This document shows positions 19,034 to 27,288 of a stretch of DNA of 64,000 nucleotides, piece by piece. The stretch is from Bacillota bacterium (lineage in GTDB: Bacteria > Bacillota > Clostridia > Acetivibrionales > DSM-1351). The DNA lies in NCBI GenBank assembly GCA_023390335.1, contig JAEWCZ010000073.1, positions 68,939 to 132,938 of the forward strand, read 5' to 3'. Position numbers and translations under genes: made by a program. The notes beneath the pieces are model-generated. The model was not told the DNA's origin, searched no databases, and saw only the letters and a program-made list of their open reading frames with translations. How positions within the stretch are numbered: the stretch's first letter is position 1; every line of letters starts with the position of its first letter.

Positions 19034-19066
19034 ATATATTAAATATCTTTTTATAACTTTTGTGAC

Positions 19067-19885
19067 TTATTTTGTTCCAATAAACAGTGTACCAACCTGT
19101 TTTCCGCTTAATATGTCAAGAATTGCTTCTGGGTGACTGCCGTTTGTCAATACCACATCTACCCCTGCGCCTGTAGCTATCTTTGCAGCGCTAAGCTTTG
19201 TTACCATACCGCCTGTACCTCGTTTTGTTCCCGCACCTTCGGCACACTCCTCAATCTCAGGAGTAATTTTATCAATAATGGATAACATTTTAGAGTCAGG
19301 ATTCTTCCTTGGATCAGAATCGTAAAAACCGTCTATGTCCGATAAAATTATGAGTAAATCAGCCTCTATAAGCTTTGCTACAATAGCGGACAGTGTATCG
19401 TTTTCGCTAAAGGTATCCTTTTGCCCAACTTTAAGCTCGACTGTAGAAACAGAGTCATTCTCATTAACTATAGGAATAATATCCTTCTCTAAAAGAGTTT
19501 CAAATGTATTAACAACATTTTTACGGCACTTATCATCACCCATTATGTCTCTTGTTAATAGAATCTGTGCAACAATATGTCCATATTCTGAAAAGAACTT
19601 ACTGTACATATGCATAAGTTCGCATTGCCCTACTGCCGCAACTGCCTGCTTTTCCCTTATGGTTTTAGGTCTTTCCGGCAATTTGAGCTTATCAACTCCT
19701 ACACCTATGGCTCCAGAAGTAACCAGAACTACCTCTTTCCCCTGATTGGATAAATCCGAAATGATCCTTGCCAATTTATCTATACAAGTGAAATTAATTT
19801 TTCCGGTCTCATAAGTCAAAGTAGAAGTACCTACTTTAATGACAATCCTTTGTGCATCCTGAAGTTTCTGTCTTTTGAAACACAT
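19067..19885 (-). CDS. proB: Glutamate 5-kinase, short form without PUA domain
   Basis: 272 residues. The amino-acid-kinase fold is clear: VIKVGTSTLT, LVTSGAIGVG, PIVNENDSVS, FSENDTLSAIVA, LSDIDGFYD and the GTGGMVTKLSAAKIA motif. It phosphorylates glutamate for proline synthesis. It stops after the kinase domain, about 90-100 residues shorter than E. coli ProB, which carries a C-terminal PUA domain; short forms are known in clostridia. proA is not adjacent here. Its own terminator and the gap to the PAP2 gene suggest a single-gene unit. Confidence 0.92.
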   Translation of the reverse strand: MCFKRQKLQDAQRIVIKVGTSTLTYETGKINFTCIDKLARIISDLSNQGKEVVLVTSGAIGVGVDKLKLPERPKTIREKQAVAAVGQCELMHMYSKFFSEYGHIVAQILLTRDIMGDDKCRKNVVNTFETLLEKDIIPIVNENDSVSTVELKVGQKDTFSENDTLSAIVAKLIEADLLIILSDIDGFYDSDPRKNPDSKMLSIIDKITPEIEECAEGAGTKRGTGGMVTKLSAAKIATGAGVDVVLTNGSHPEAILDILSGKQVGTLFIGTK

Positions 19886-19955
19886 TTTATCAATACCCCT
19901 TATACCTAAAATCGAAACACTTTTAGATTATATAATAAATCCTTGATATTTTCCA

Positions 19956-20648
19956 CTATACTTCCTCCTGATATGACGCACTTTTGTTTCTAATTAAATA
20001 AGTGCTTACAAAATGCTTCATCTTACCGTATAAATACCGATTCTCGAAAACTAAAAACAAAGCCGTACCCAAAACCGTAGATGCAATGGCATCCAGAATA
20101 CTATGCTGCTTGGTGAACCATGTAGACATATAAATGGTAATACATATTACTATTGATGAAAACTTCATAAGCAACCCTTTACCGTATTTTAATGTAAACA
20201 TTGTAATCAAAATAGTGTCCAGCATATGGATACTGGGGAAACAATTATATGGCCTGTCATTCCCGTAAATAATTAGAACTGCTTTTTTAAGCACATTGTC
20301 AGGTGTAACTTCGGGACGTGGAACCGTAGTAGGGTAAATATAGTATACTGCAAAGCAAACGAACATACCAACCAATATACTAAACAAAAGTTTGTAATAG
20401 GTTTTCTCGTCATAGTATGCCATAATCAGAAGAATCCCAAAAGTATACAGATACCAAAAAATATACGGTATAATAAACCACTCGTTAAATGGTATAAGTT
20501 TATCAAGAAATATAGTTACATCATGTGCGTGCTTGGTAGTAACATTTAGTAAATAATATATCCCCTGGGCCATTGGTATTAATAACATAAGGAGTATCCT
20601 GCGAAAATAAACCCGCAAGTTATCTTGATTTAAAAAATTATTAGTCAT
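19956..20648 (-). CDS. PAP2-family membrane phosphatase
   Basis: 230 residues, about six membrane helices. The PAP2 signature is split as CFPSIHMLDT and STWFTKQHSILDAIAS, with the catalytic histidines in PSxH and H...D. The first basic motif is not obvious. Members dephosphorylate lipid phosphates such as phosphatidic acid or undecaprenyl diphosphate, or act as inositol-phosphoceramide-like synthases. ATG 20648 follows TGGAG at 9 nt. Its gene order gives no firm substrate. Confidence 0.78.
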   Translation of the reverse strand: MTNNFLNQDNLRVYFRRILLMLLIPMAQGIYYLLNVTTKHAHDVTIFLDKLIPFNEWFIIPYIFWYLYTFGILLIMAYYDEKTYYKLLFSILVGMFVCFAVYYIYPTTVPRPEVTPDNVLKKAVLIIYGNDRPYNCFPSIHMLDTILITMFTLKYGKGLLMKFSSIVICITIYMSTWFTKQHSILDAIASTVLGTALFLVFENRYLYGKMKHFVSTYLIRNKSASYQEEV

Positions 20649-20731
20649 ACATTTATCTCCATCTTAATAAACTAGTTATCAAATAATTATACTCAGAATT
20701 TGAAAAATAGTTTACTTTTTTAGGAGGAAAT

Positions 20732-21598
20732 TTATTCAAACTCGTACTCCCTTAACCAGGTTTGTTTTTCACCCGGCTCAATGTCAATATTAACAAATGC
20801 TTCCGGGCTTGCAACATGTTTCGAACCCCATAAGGCAAATTTTTGTGGAATAAAATCATCTGTTTCCTTTACACTTACTCCTGACTTGCTGTCATATAGT
20901 TCCCATGTACTGCTTCCGCTGCAATCAAAATCCTTAAACTGACTGTAGAATTCACCACTAAGGCTGTCAGGCCATGATATTTCTTTATCCTTAACAATAA
21001 TCTCACCGCTGACACCTTCCGGATGTATATCACAGGGAAGTTTTAATGAATAACTGCTTCCGATACTATTATTGTCTATTCCAATAAAATTGTGACAATA
21101 CTCAGTAGTACTTATTTTTTTCTCCCCTGTGTTCTCTAATATGTAGGTTATTTTTAACCTATTTTGATTTAGACTTATACTTTTTTTATATATGTACCCA
21201 TAACCGTTGTGCACAGGCATTACTGCAGATAAATTGGCGGAAGTTTTATCGGAAATTACATTAAACTCAACGGGTTTCACCTCATATTTTCTAAAAAAAT
21301 CATAAGGCTCTGTATCAGGTCTTTTCAAAAGGCCTACTCCAATCTTGGGGAAGTATTCTCCTACGGGAGTTTCATCAAAGCCTACAGGTTCGCGTATTCC
21401 AAATTCTCCGCAGAGTCCACAGCCTCCTGAACCTTTTCCCGTTTCTAAAGACTCCTTTACGCAAAAGGTATGTTTTCCGTCCAAAGTAACCTGAGTAATA
21501 AATCCACACCAGTCAAATCTGGAACCATTATATTTTTCTCCGGGATATGATATTTCAACAGAGAGCCTTTCATTACTTAAAACAATATCTTTGCACAT
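20732..21598 (-). CDS. Galactose-mutarotase-like sugar-binding protein
   Basis: 288 residues, beta-rich throughout, with WCGFITQVTLDGKHTFC, a Gly/Cys-rich GKGSGGCGLCGEFG segment, LKITYILENTGEKKISTTEYCHNFIGI and a C-terminal EPGEKQTWLREYEFE, the pattern of aldose-1-epimerase superfamily folds. The catalytic His/Glu pair of true mutarotases is not certain, so it may act on another sugar or only bind it. ATG follows AAGGAGG. A perfect 14-bp palindrome lies just upstream and may be its operator. Confidence 0.6.
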   Translation of the reverse strand: MCKDIVLSNERLSVEISYPGEKYNGSRFDWCGFITQVTLDGKHTFCVKESLETGKGSGGCGLCGEFGIREPVGFDETPVGEYFPKIGVGLLKRPDTEPYDFFRKYEVKPVEFNVISDKTSANLSAVMPVHNGYGYIYKKSISLNQNRLKITYILENTGEKKISTTEYCHNFIGIDNNSIGSSYSLKLPCDIHPEGVSGEIIVKDKEISWPDSLSGEFYSQFKDFDCSGSSTWELYDSKSGVSVKETDDFIPQKFALWGSKHVASPEAFVNIDIEPGEKQTWLREYEFE

Positions 21599-21616
21599 AG
21601 CATCCTCCTTATTAAA

Positions 21617-21630
21617 TTGGTTTAAACCAA
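21617..21630. promoter_or_regulatory. Perfect palindrome upstream of the mutarotase-like gene
   Basis: TTGGTTTAAACCAA, 14 bp with exact dyad symmetry, lies 19 nt upstream of the start codon, close to the ribosome site. The form resembles operators of sugar-responsive repressors; no regulator is encoded nearby. Confidence 0.45.
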
Positions 21631-21683
21631 CATAATTACCTTATATTACTGCAAAGTATGAGTCAATAGTTTTTAATATTAAA

Positions 21684-21723
21684 AGGGCTGATGTTTTGGA
21701 AAAGACCAATAACAGTCAGCCCT
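21684..21723 (-). terminator. Terminator of the EF-G-like gene
   Basis: AGGGCTGA and TCAGCCCT pair around a 24-nt loop; on the minus strand TTTTAATATT follows. Confidence 0.65.
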
Positions 21724-21748
21724 AAAAAATATATTTATTTAAAATTTA

Positions 21749-23833
21749 TTACTCCTCATCCTCCTCAACCATGTTCTTCTTAGCCTCTTCGATAACCTTG
21801 TTGGCAACAATAGCTGGTGCTTCCTCATATCTTTCAAACCAAAGCTTAAAGTAGCCCCTACCATGGGTCATGGATCTTAAATCTGTGGCATACTTGAACA
21901 TTTCAGATTGAGGAACCTCGGCTTCAACCTGCTGTTGTCCATCATCCAATGGATTCATGCCAAGAATTCTTCCCCGTCTTTTATTCAGGTCACCAATTAT
22001 GTCTCCCATATAGCTTTCAGGTACATAAATCTCTACGTGTACAATAGGTTCCAGCAGCACTGGAGTAGCCAGCGGCAGTCCCTTTTTATATGCAAGTCTT
22101 GCAGCTATTTTAAAGGCCATTTCAGAGGAATCCACATCATGGTATGAACCGTCAACCAACGTTGCTTTAAGGTTTACAACGGGATACCCTGCAAGAATTC
22201 CGTGTACAATTGCTTCTCGTAACCCCTTTTCTACTGCAGGATGATAGGATTTTGGTACAGAACCTCCGAAAATCTTTTCCTGGAACACAAGATCCTCTGT
22301 ATCACCATGCTCAAACTCAACCCATACATGTCCGTACTGTCCATGTCCTCCGGACTGTTTTTTATGTTTCCCTTCAACTTTGACTTTTTTCTTAATTGTT
22401 TCCCTGTAAGGTATTTTGGGATTAACAAGATTTACTGATACCCCAAACTTAGCTTTAAGTTTGCTGACAATAACATCAAGATGTTGTTCTCCTACACCTG
22501 AAATAAGAGTTTGATGGGTTTCCGTATTAATTGAAACTTTAAACGTAGGATCTTCGTCTTGTAGTTTATGTAAACCAGAACTGATTTTTTCCTCATCACC
22601 TTTGGCTTTTGGTTCTACAGCCATTGAAATAGCCGGATCAGGAAAAACTATTTTATCCAGTATGACTTTGTTGGCCTGATCACAAAGAGTATCGTTGGTA
22701 TTTGTGCCGGCCAGCTTTGCAACTCCGCCTATATCACCCGCAATAAGTTTATCCGTAGGAATTTGTTTTTTGCCTCTCATAATGAAAATCTGACCGATTT
22801 TTTCCGTACGCTCTGTTGTAGAATTAAAAACAGAAGAATCTGATTTTAAAGTTCCTGAATAAACTCTGAACATGGAGATTTTACCTACAAAGGGGTCTGC
22901 GATAGTTTTGAATACCAGTGCGGCAAGAGATGCGGCAGGATCAGGCTTTATTTCAACCAATTCATCCTTTCCTGCTTTTTGAGCCTTGACTTTCACGGCT
23001 TCGGGAGATGGCATAAAAGCTACAATGGAATCCATCAGCTCTCTAACTCCAAGGTTTTGAAACGCAGAACCGCAAAATACAGGTGTTATTGTCCCATTAG
23101 CTATACCTGCCTTAATACCTTTTTGCATTTCATCAGCTGTAAACTCTTCTCCGCTAAAAAACTTTTCCATAAGCTCTTCGTCAGTTTCAGCTATCAATTC
23201 ATTTAGTGAATTTTTAATTTGAGTAATTCTATCTGTTAAATCTGAAGGAATATCTGTATCCGTTAGTTTATCCTTCTGAAATTTTTTCGCATTCATATTA
23301 ATTATGTCGACATAACCAACATACTTGTCAGCCTCATAGATAGGAATCTGGAATGGTATAACACTGTTTCCGAAAGTGTCCAGCATTTTGTCATAAGCAG
23401 CGTTGAAATTGGCGTTCTCTTCGTCCATTTTATTAATGAAAAACATTCGGGCCGAACCATTTTCTTTAGCGTAAGTCCATGATTTTTCCGTTCCAACGGA
23501 AACGCCGCTTTTTGCAGATACGACTATTACCGCGCCCTCTGCCGCACGGATGCCCTGCATAACTTCTCCTACAAAATCAAAATAACCGGGAGTATCAATT
23601 ACGTTAATCTTATTATCCAGCCATTCACAAGGTGCCATAGAAGTGCCAATAGATATTTTTCTTTTAATTTCTTCGGGATCATAGTCAGACGTTGTAGTCC
23701 CGTCAGCAACTTTCCCAAATCTGTCCAATACACCCGTATTGAACATCATAGCCTCTGCCAGAGTAGTTTTTCCTCCCCCACCATGTGCCAAGAGGCATAT
23801 GTTCCGTAGTTTTTGCACGGAATAGTCCTTCAT
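21749..23833 (-). CDS. Elongation factor G-like GTPase (EF-G paralogue)
   Basis: 694 residues with the full EF-G domain order. The P-loop reads AHGGGGKTTL instead of the AHIDAGKTT of canonical EF-G; DTPGYFDF is the G3 and NKMD the G4 motif. The C-terminal domains IV and V are present (GGHGQYGHVWVEFEHGD, RRGRILGMN). This divergent EF-G class occurs beside canonical FusA in many Firmicutes; its translational role is not settled. It stands alone, without the str-operon neighbours rpsL, rpsG and tuf. ATG 23833 is used, since AAGGGGG lies 7 nt before it. Confidence 0.85.
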   Translation of the reverse strand: MKDYSVQKLRNICLLAHGGGGKTTLAEAMMFNTGVLDRFGKVADGTTTSDYDPEEIKRKISIGTSMAPCEWLDNKINVIDTPGYFDFVGEVMQGIRAAEGAVIVVSAKSGVSVGTEKSWTYAKENGSARMFFINKMDEENANFNAAYDKMLDTFGNSVIPFQIPIYEADKYVGYVDIINMNAKKFQKDKLTDTDIPSDLTDRITQIKNSLNELIAETDEELMEKFFSGEEFTADEMQKGIKAGIANGTITPVFCGSAFQNLGVRELMDSIVAFMPSPEAVKVKAQKAGKDELVEIKPDPAASLAALVFKTIADPFVGKISMFRVYSGTLKSDSSVFNSTTERTEKIGQIFIMRGKKQIPTDKLIAGDIGGVAKLAGTNTNDTLCDQANKVILDKIVFPDPAISMAVEPKAKGDEEKISSGLHKLQDEDPTFKVSINTETHQTLISGVGEQHLDVIVSKLKAKFGVSVNLVNPKIPYRETIKKKVKVEGKHKKQSGGHGQYGHVWVEFEHGDTEDLVFQEKIFGGSVPKSYHPAVEKGLREAIVHGILAGYPVVNLKATLVDGSYHDVDSSEMAFKIAARLAYKKGLPLATPVLLEPIVHVEIYVPESYMGDIIGDLNKRRGRILGMNPLDDGQQQVEAEVPQSEMFKYATDLRSMTHGRGYFKLWFERYEEAPAIVANKVIEEAKKNMVEEDEE

Positions 23834-23839
23834 AATCAT

Positions 23840-24244
23840 TCCCCCTTATTTTTACAATAATTTCACACCTGTATAATAAATCGAGTTTCCCTGCGGAAAT
23901 CGTTTTCCGAGTCATACATATCGGCTTAAAGCCTATTCTCATTTGTATAGAACCTCAATACAAAAAGTAAAGTGAAACAGAATAAAAGGGTTAGTATAAA
24001 TTATATTTATTATTATCTATTCTATATCAGTACAAATTTACCTTTTTTAATATATAAAAATTTTAAAATCTTGTAGCTTATAGCTGTTTATAAATTTTTA
24101 ATGTTGCTATATAATATAGGTTAATATAACAATCACGATAAATGATTGGTTATATGAAAAGGGCTTAGTGTCCTTGCGTAATATGGTAGAACGGTGTTTT
24201 TTAGATTTTAAAAACGTAAAACGGTAGAAAGGTGTTGAATTTTA
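23840..24244. other. 405-bp divergent intergenic region
   Basis: No gene is seen. The half next to the EF-G-like gene holds two short palindromes (CGGAAA-TTTTCCG near 23894 and GGCTTAAAGCC near 23924) that could fold in its leader. The other half is very AT-rich and carries the aroF promoter. Confidence 0.4.
24087..24115 (+). promoter_or_regulatory. Probable promoter of aroF-tyrA
   Basis: TTTATA (24087-24092) and TATAAT (24110-24115) are 17 nt apart, about 130 nt before the aroF start. The long leader shows no T-box that I can recognise. Confidence 0.45.
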
Positions 24245-25270
24245 ATGATTATTGTAATGAATCCAAAGTCAAATCAAATGCAAATTGATGATGTCATCAA
24301 TGTCCTTAAGAATTCTGGATTGGGAGTTCATGTATCACAGGGAACCGAAAGAACTATAATCGGTATCATCGGGGATAAGACGGTGCTTCGTGATATTCCT
24401 CTTGAAATTATGCCGGGTGTTGAAAAACTTGTTCCCATCGTTGAATCTTTTAAACTGGCAGGAAAAACATTCCAACCGGAACCAAGTGTTGTAGATGTAA
24501 ACGGCGTAAAAATAGGCGGTAAGGAATTGGTTCTGATGGCAGGCCCATGTGCCGTAGAAAGCCGAGAACAGATAATTGAAGCCGCACAGGCAGTAAAAAG
24601 GTCTGGTGCCCAATTCCTAAGAGGTGGAGCTTTTAAGCCAAGAACCTCTCCATATGCTTTTCAGGGTCTTGAAGAAGAAGGCCTGAAGCTGCTAAAAGAA
24701 GCAAAGGATGCAACAGGCTTGCAGATAATCACAGAAGTAACCAGCGATAAGGCAGTAGAACTGTCTATACCATATGTTGATATGTTTCAGGTAGGTGCAC
24801 GTAACGTACAGAATTTCCAGCTTTTGAAAGAAATAGGAAAATCAATGAAGCCGGTACTTCTGAAAAGAGGTTCTGCCACTACTATAGACGAGTGGCTTAA
24901 CGCTGCAGAATATATAATGAGTGAAGGCAATTACAATGTAGTACTGTGCGAAAGAGGTATTAGAACCTTTGAGACAGCTACAAGAAATACTCTGGATCTA
25001 AGTGCTGTTCCCGTAGTTAAAAATATGAGTCATCTGCCAATAATTGTTGACCCCAGCCATGCTGCCGGAAAATCCAAGTATGTCATTCCTCTATCCAGAG
25101 CCGCTATTGCCGCAGGTGCTGACGGACTTATAGTTGAAGTACACCCGAACCCGATGTGTGCACTCTCTGATGCAGCACAACAATTGAAGCCATCTGAATT
25201 TGATTCACTTTGCAAAGATATAAGTAAGCTTGCACCAATCCTTGAGAGAGAGTTCAACTATGGATGTTAA
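24245..25270 (+). CDS. aroF: 3-deoxy-7-phosphoheptulonate synthase (DAHP synthase, type Ibeta)
   Basis: 341 residues. An N-terminal ~70-residue ferredoxin-like regulatory domain precedes the KDO8P/DAHP barrel with LMAGPCAVES, RGGAFKPRTSPYAFQG, LKRG and IVDPSHAAGK, then EVHPNPMCALSDAAQQL. It condenses PEP and erythrose 4-phosphate as the first step of aromatic amino acid synthesis. The N-terminal extension suggests allosteric control. It overlaps tyrA by 11 nt, so the two are co-expressed. Confidence 0.95.
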   Translation: MIIVMNPKSNQMQIDDVINVLKNSGLGVHVSQGTERTIIGIIGDKTVLRDIPLEIMPGVEKLVPIVESFKLAGKTFQPEPSVVDVNGVKIGGKELVLMAGPCAVESREQIIEAAQAVKRSGAQFLRGGAFKPRTSPYAFQGLEEEGLKLLKEAKDATGLQIITEVTSDKAVELSIPYVDMFQVGARNVQNFQLLKEIGKSMKPVLLKRGSATTIDEWLNAAEYIMSEGNYNVVLCERGIRTFETATRNTLDLSAVPVVKNMSHLPIIVDPSHAAGKSKYVIPLSRAAIAAGADGLIVEVHPNPMCALSDAAQQLKPSEFDSLCKDISKLAPILEREFNYGC

Positions 25271-26360
25271 AAGTATATCAGTTATCGGCCTGGGTCTTAT
25301 TGGTGGTTCATTAGCGAAAGCGTTCAGGCACGAGTTTACGGATTTAAAAATATATGCAGTTGATAATTGTACTGAGTCCCTTAGATTGGCCGAAAACGAG
25401 GGGGTTTTAAACAAGGGTTATGATAATTGCTGTGAAGAGATATGGAATTCCGATATCATTTTCATTTGCACCCCGGTGAGTAAAACCATAGAATATGTTA
25501 ATCAATTATCCCCTAAAATTAAAAAAGGCAGTATTTTGACAGATGTAGCCAGTACTAAGGGAGAATTGTACAATTACATTGATAGCCTTGAAAATCCTCC
25601 ACTTTTTGTAGGAGGACACCCTATGGCCGGCACAGAGAAATCAGGCTATCCCAATTCATTAGCTCATATGTTTGAAAACGCTTACTATGTTTTGACACCC
25701 ACAAAGGGTTCAAATGACGATGCAATAAATACTTTACAAGAATTACTGCGGAAAATAGGAGCCCTACCTATAGTAGTCTCCTCCATGGAACACGATACAG
25801 TCACAGGCTGCATAAGCCATGTTCCTCATATAATAGCTTCCGCATTAGTATCACTTGCCAAAAACTATGAAAACAGTCAGGGCCTTATAAAGCTTCTTGC
25901 GGCGGGAGGTTTCAAGGATATTACCAGAATTGCATCTTCAAACCCGTCAATGTGGGAAGATATAGTTATCAGCAACGGACCTGTTGTTGTAAAGCTTTTG
26001 GAAGATTATAAGCTTATCGTTGACAGTATGATAGACAATATTAAATCTTCTGAAAACAAAGAAATATACAGCTTTTTTGATAATGCTAAAACCTTTAGAG
26101 ATGAATTTTCCAACACTGCTACAGGGCTGCTTCCAAAAAACTTCGAGCTAATCGTAGATGTTACCGACGAGCCAGGAATTATTGGAAAAATAGCTACTCT
26201 GCTGGGCAATAGCGGAATAAATATTAAAAATATAAATGTATCCAACAGCCGGGAGTATGAACAGGGATGCCTTAAAATCACCCTATCTGACCAGGAAAAT
26301 GCAGATAAAGCGTTTGAAACCTTGGAAAGTTCTTCATACATGGTATTTAGAAAAGATTAG
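25260..26360 (+). CDS. tyrA: Prephenate dehydrogenase with C-terminal ACT domain
   Basis: 366 residues. NAD-binding VIGLGLIGGSLA at the start, GGHPMAGTEKSGY, and HDTVTGCISHVPHIIA with conserved active-site histidines identify TyrA, converting prephenate to 4-hydroxyphenylpyruvate for tyrosine. The last ~75 residues form an ACT domain (DVTDEPGIIGKIATLLGN), probably giving tyrosine feedback. ATG 25260 is preferred over an in-frame TTG ten codons upstream. Paired with aroF. Confidence 0.93.
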   Translation: MDVKSISVIGLGLIGGSLAKAFRHEFTDLKIYAVDNCTESLRLAENEGVLNKGYDNCCEEIWNSDIIFICTPVSKTIEYVNQLSPKIKKGSILTDVASTKGELYNYIDSLENPPLFVGGHPMAGTEKSGYPNSLAHMFENAYYVLTPTKGSNDDAINTLQELLRKIGALPIVVSSMEHDTVTGCISHVPHIIASALVSLAKNYENSQGLIKLLAAGGFKDITRIASSNPSMWEDIVISNGPVVVKLLEDYKLIVDSMIDNIKSSENKEIYSFFDNAKTFRDEFSNTATGLLPKNFELIVDVTDEPGIIGKIATLLGNSGINIKNINVSNSREYEQGCLKITLSDQENADKAFETLESSSYMVFRKD

Positions 26361-26377
26361 CTTGTTCACAATATGTC

Positions 26378-26407
26378 AAAAGCCGGCTTAATTAAAAAAG
26401 CCGGCTT
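26378..26407 (+). terminator. Bidirectional terminator between tyrA and rex
   Basis: AAAGCCGGC and GCCGGCTTT form the stem, with T-rich sequence following on both strands; the genes on either side converge. Confidence 0.8.
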
Positions 26408-26412
26408 TCTTA

Positions 26413-27051
26413 TTATTCTCTTTCAAACTTATCATTGAGTTTATATCCAAGCACCATTAGGCTATCGCTCAGATGTACGTTTTCCACTATTACATCATAA
26501 GGAATTTTTAAATCCATAGGTGAGAAGTTCCACAATCCCTTTACCCCTAACCGGGCTACTCTGTCGGCAACAGTAGCTGTCTCTCTGTACGGAACACAAA
26601 GCATTGCAATGTCAACCGGATTATGTAGGATAAAATCCTCGAGTAAATCAAGATTCATAACCTCAAGATTTTTTAGTTTTTTACCTATTACTTCCGGATT
26701 TACATCAAAAATTCCAATTACTTTAAATCCTCTTTTTATAAAATTCTCATAATTGGATAATGCCTGTCCCATATTACCGGCACCAATTATAATACAATAA
26801 TACGTCTTGTTAATACCCAATATATTACCTATCTCATTATATAAAGACTCGACATTGTATCCATATCCCTGCTGTCCGAAACCGCCAAAGCAATTTAAGT
26901 CCTGTCTTATCTGGGAAGCAGTTATTCCCATACGGCTACTTAGCTCTTTAGAAGACACTCTCTTAATACCAAGTTCAAGTAAGTAATTCAGGTACCTATG
27001 ATAACGGGGAAGTCTTTTTATTACAGCCATGGAAATTTTCTTTGAAGCCAT
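26413..27051 (-). CDS. rex: Redox-sensing transcriptional repressor Rex
   Basis: 212 residues. An N-terminal winged helix (RLPRYHRYL, RVSSKELSSRMGITASQIRQDLNCFGGFG) is followed by a Rossmann domain with IIIGAGNMGQAL and a domain-swapped C-terminal helix. Rex represses fermentation genes and is released by NADH. ATG 27051 is used because GAGGTG lies 9 nt before it. A Rex-like site overlaps the -35 region of its own promoter, suggesting autoregulation. Confidence 0.95.
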   Translation of the reverse strand: MASKKISMAVIKRLPRYHRYLNYLLELGIKRVSSKELSSRMGITASQIRQDLNCFGGFGQQGYGYNVESLYNEIGNILGINKTYYCIIIGAGNMGQALSNYENFIKRGFKVIGIFDVNPEVIGKKLKNLEVMNLDLLEDFILHNPVDIAMLCVPYRETATVADRVARLGVKGLWNFSPMDLKIPYDVIVENVHLSDSLMVLGYKLNDKFERE

Positions 27052-27084
27052 TAAAATCTTCACCTCATAATTATTTGTGTTCGT

Positions 27085-27114
27085 ATTATATCATCTTTGT
27101 TATTTTATTGTCAA
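27085..27114 (-). promoter_or_regulatory. rex promoter with overlapping Rex-like operator
   Basis: On the minus strand TTGACA (27109-27114) and TATAAT (27085-27090) are 18 nt apart. The segment 27097-27114 reads TTGACAATAAAATAACAA, an imperfect inverted repeat close to the clostridial Rex consensus TTGTTAAnnnnTTAACAA. Confidence 0.6.
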
Positions 27115-27288
27115 TATCAAGACTCCACTCTAAGTAACTACATTTCCTTTAGTTATATTAACATGTTATTCAGGTTTTATACTTATTTATATACTTATTG
27201 ATTATAGAAAATAGGTTAGTGTCATACTGTTAATTGTGATAAAATAGTAATTGTGTCATTTACAAAAGATTTTAAAGGAGAAATTTTA

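Noticed and set aside
19067..19885. Truncated proB pseudogene
   Set aside because: The missing part is just the PUA domain. The kinase domain is complete with all motifs, ribosome site and terminator, and short ProB is known in clostridia.
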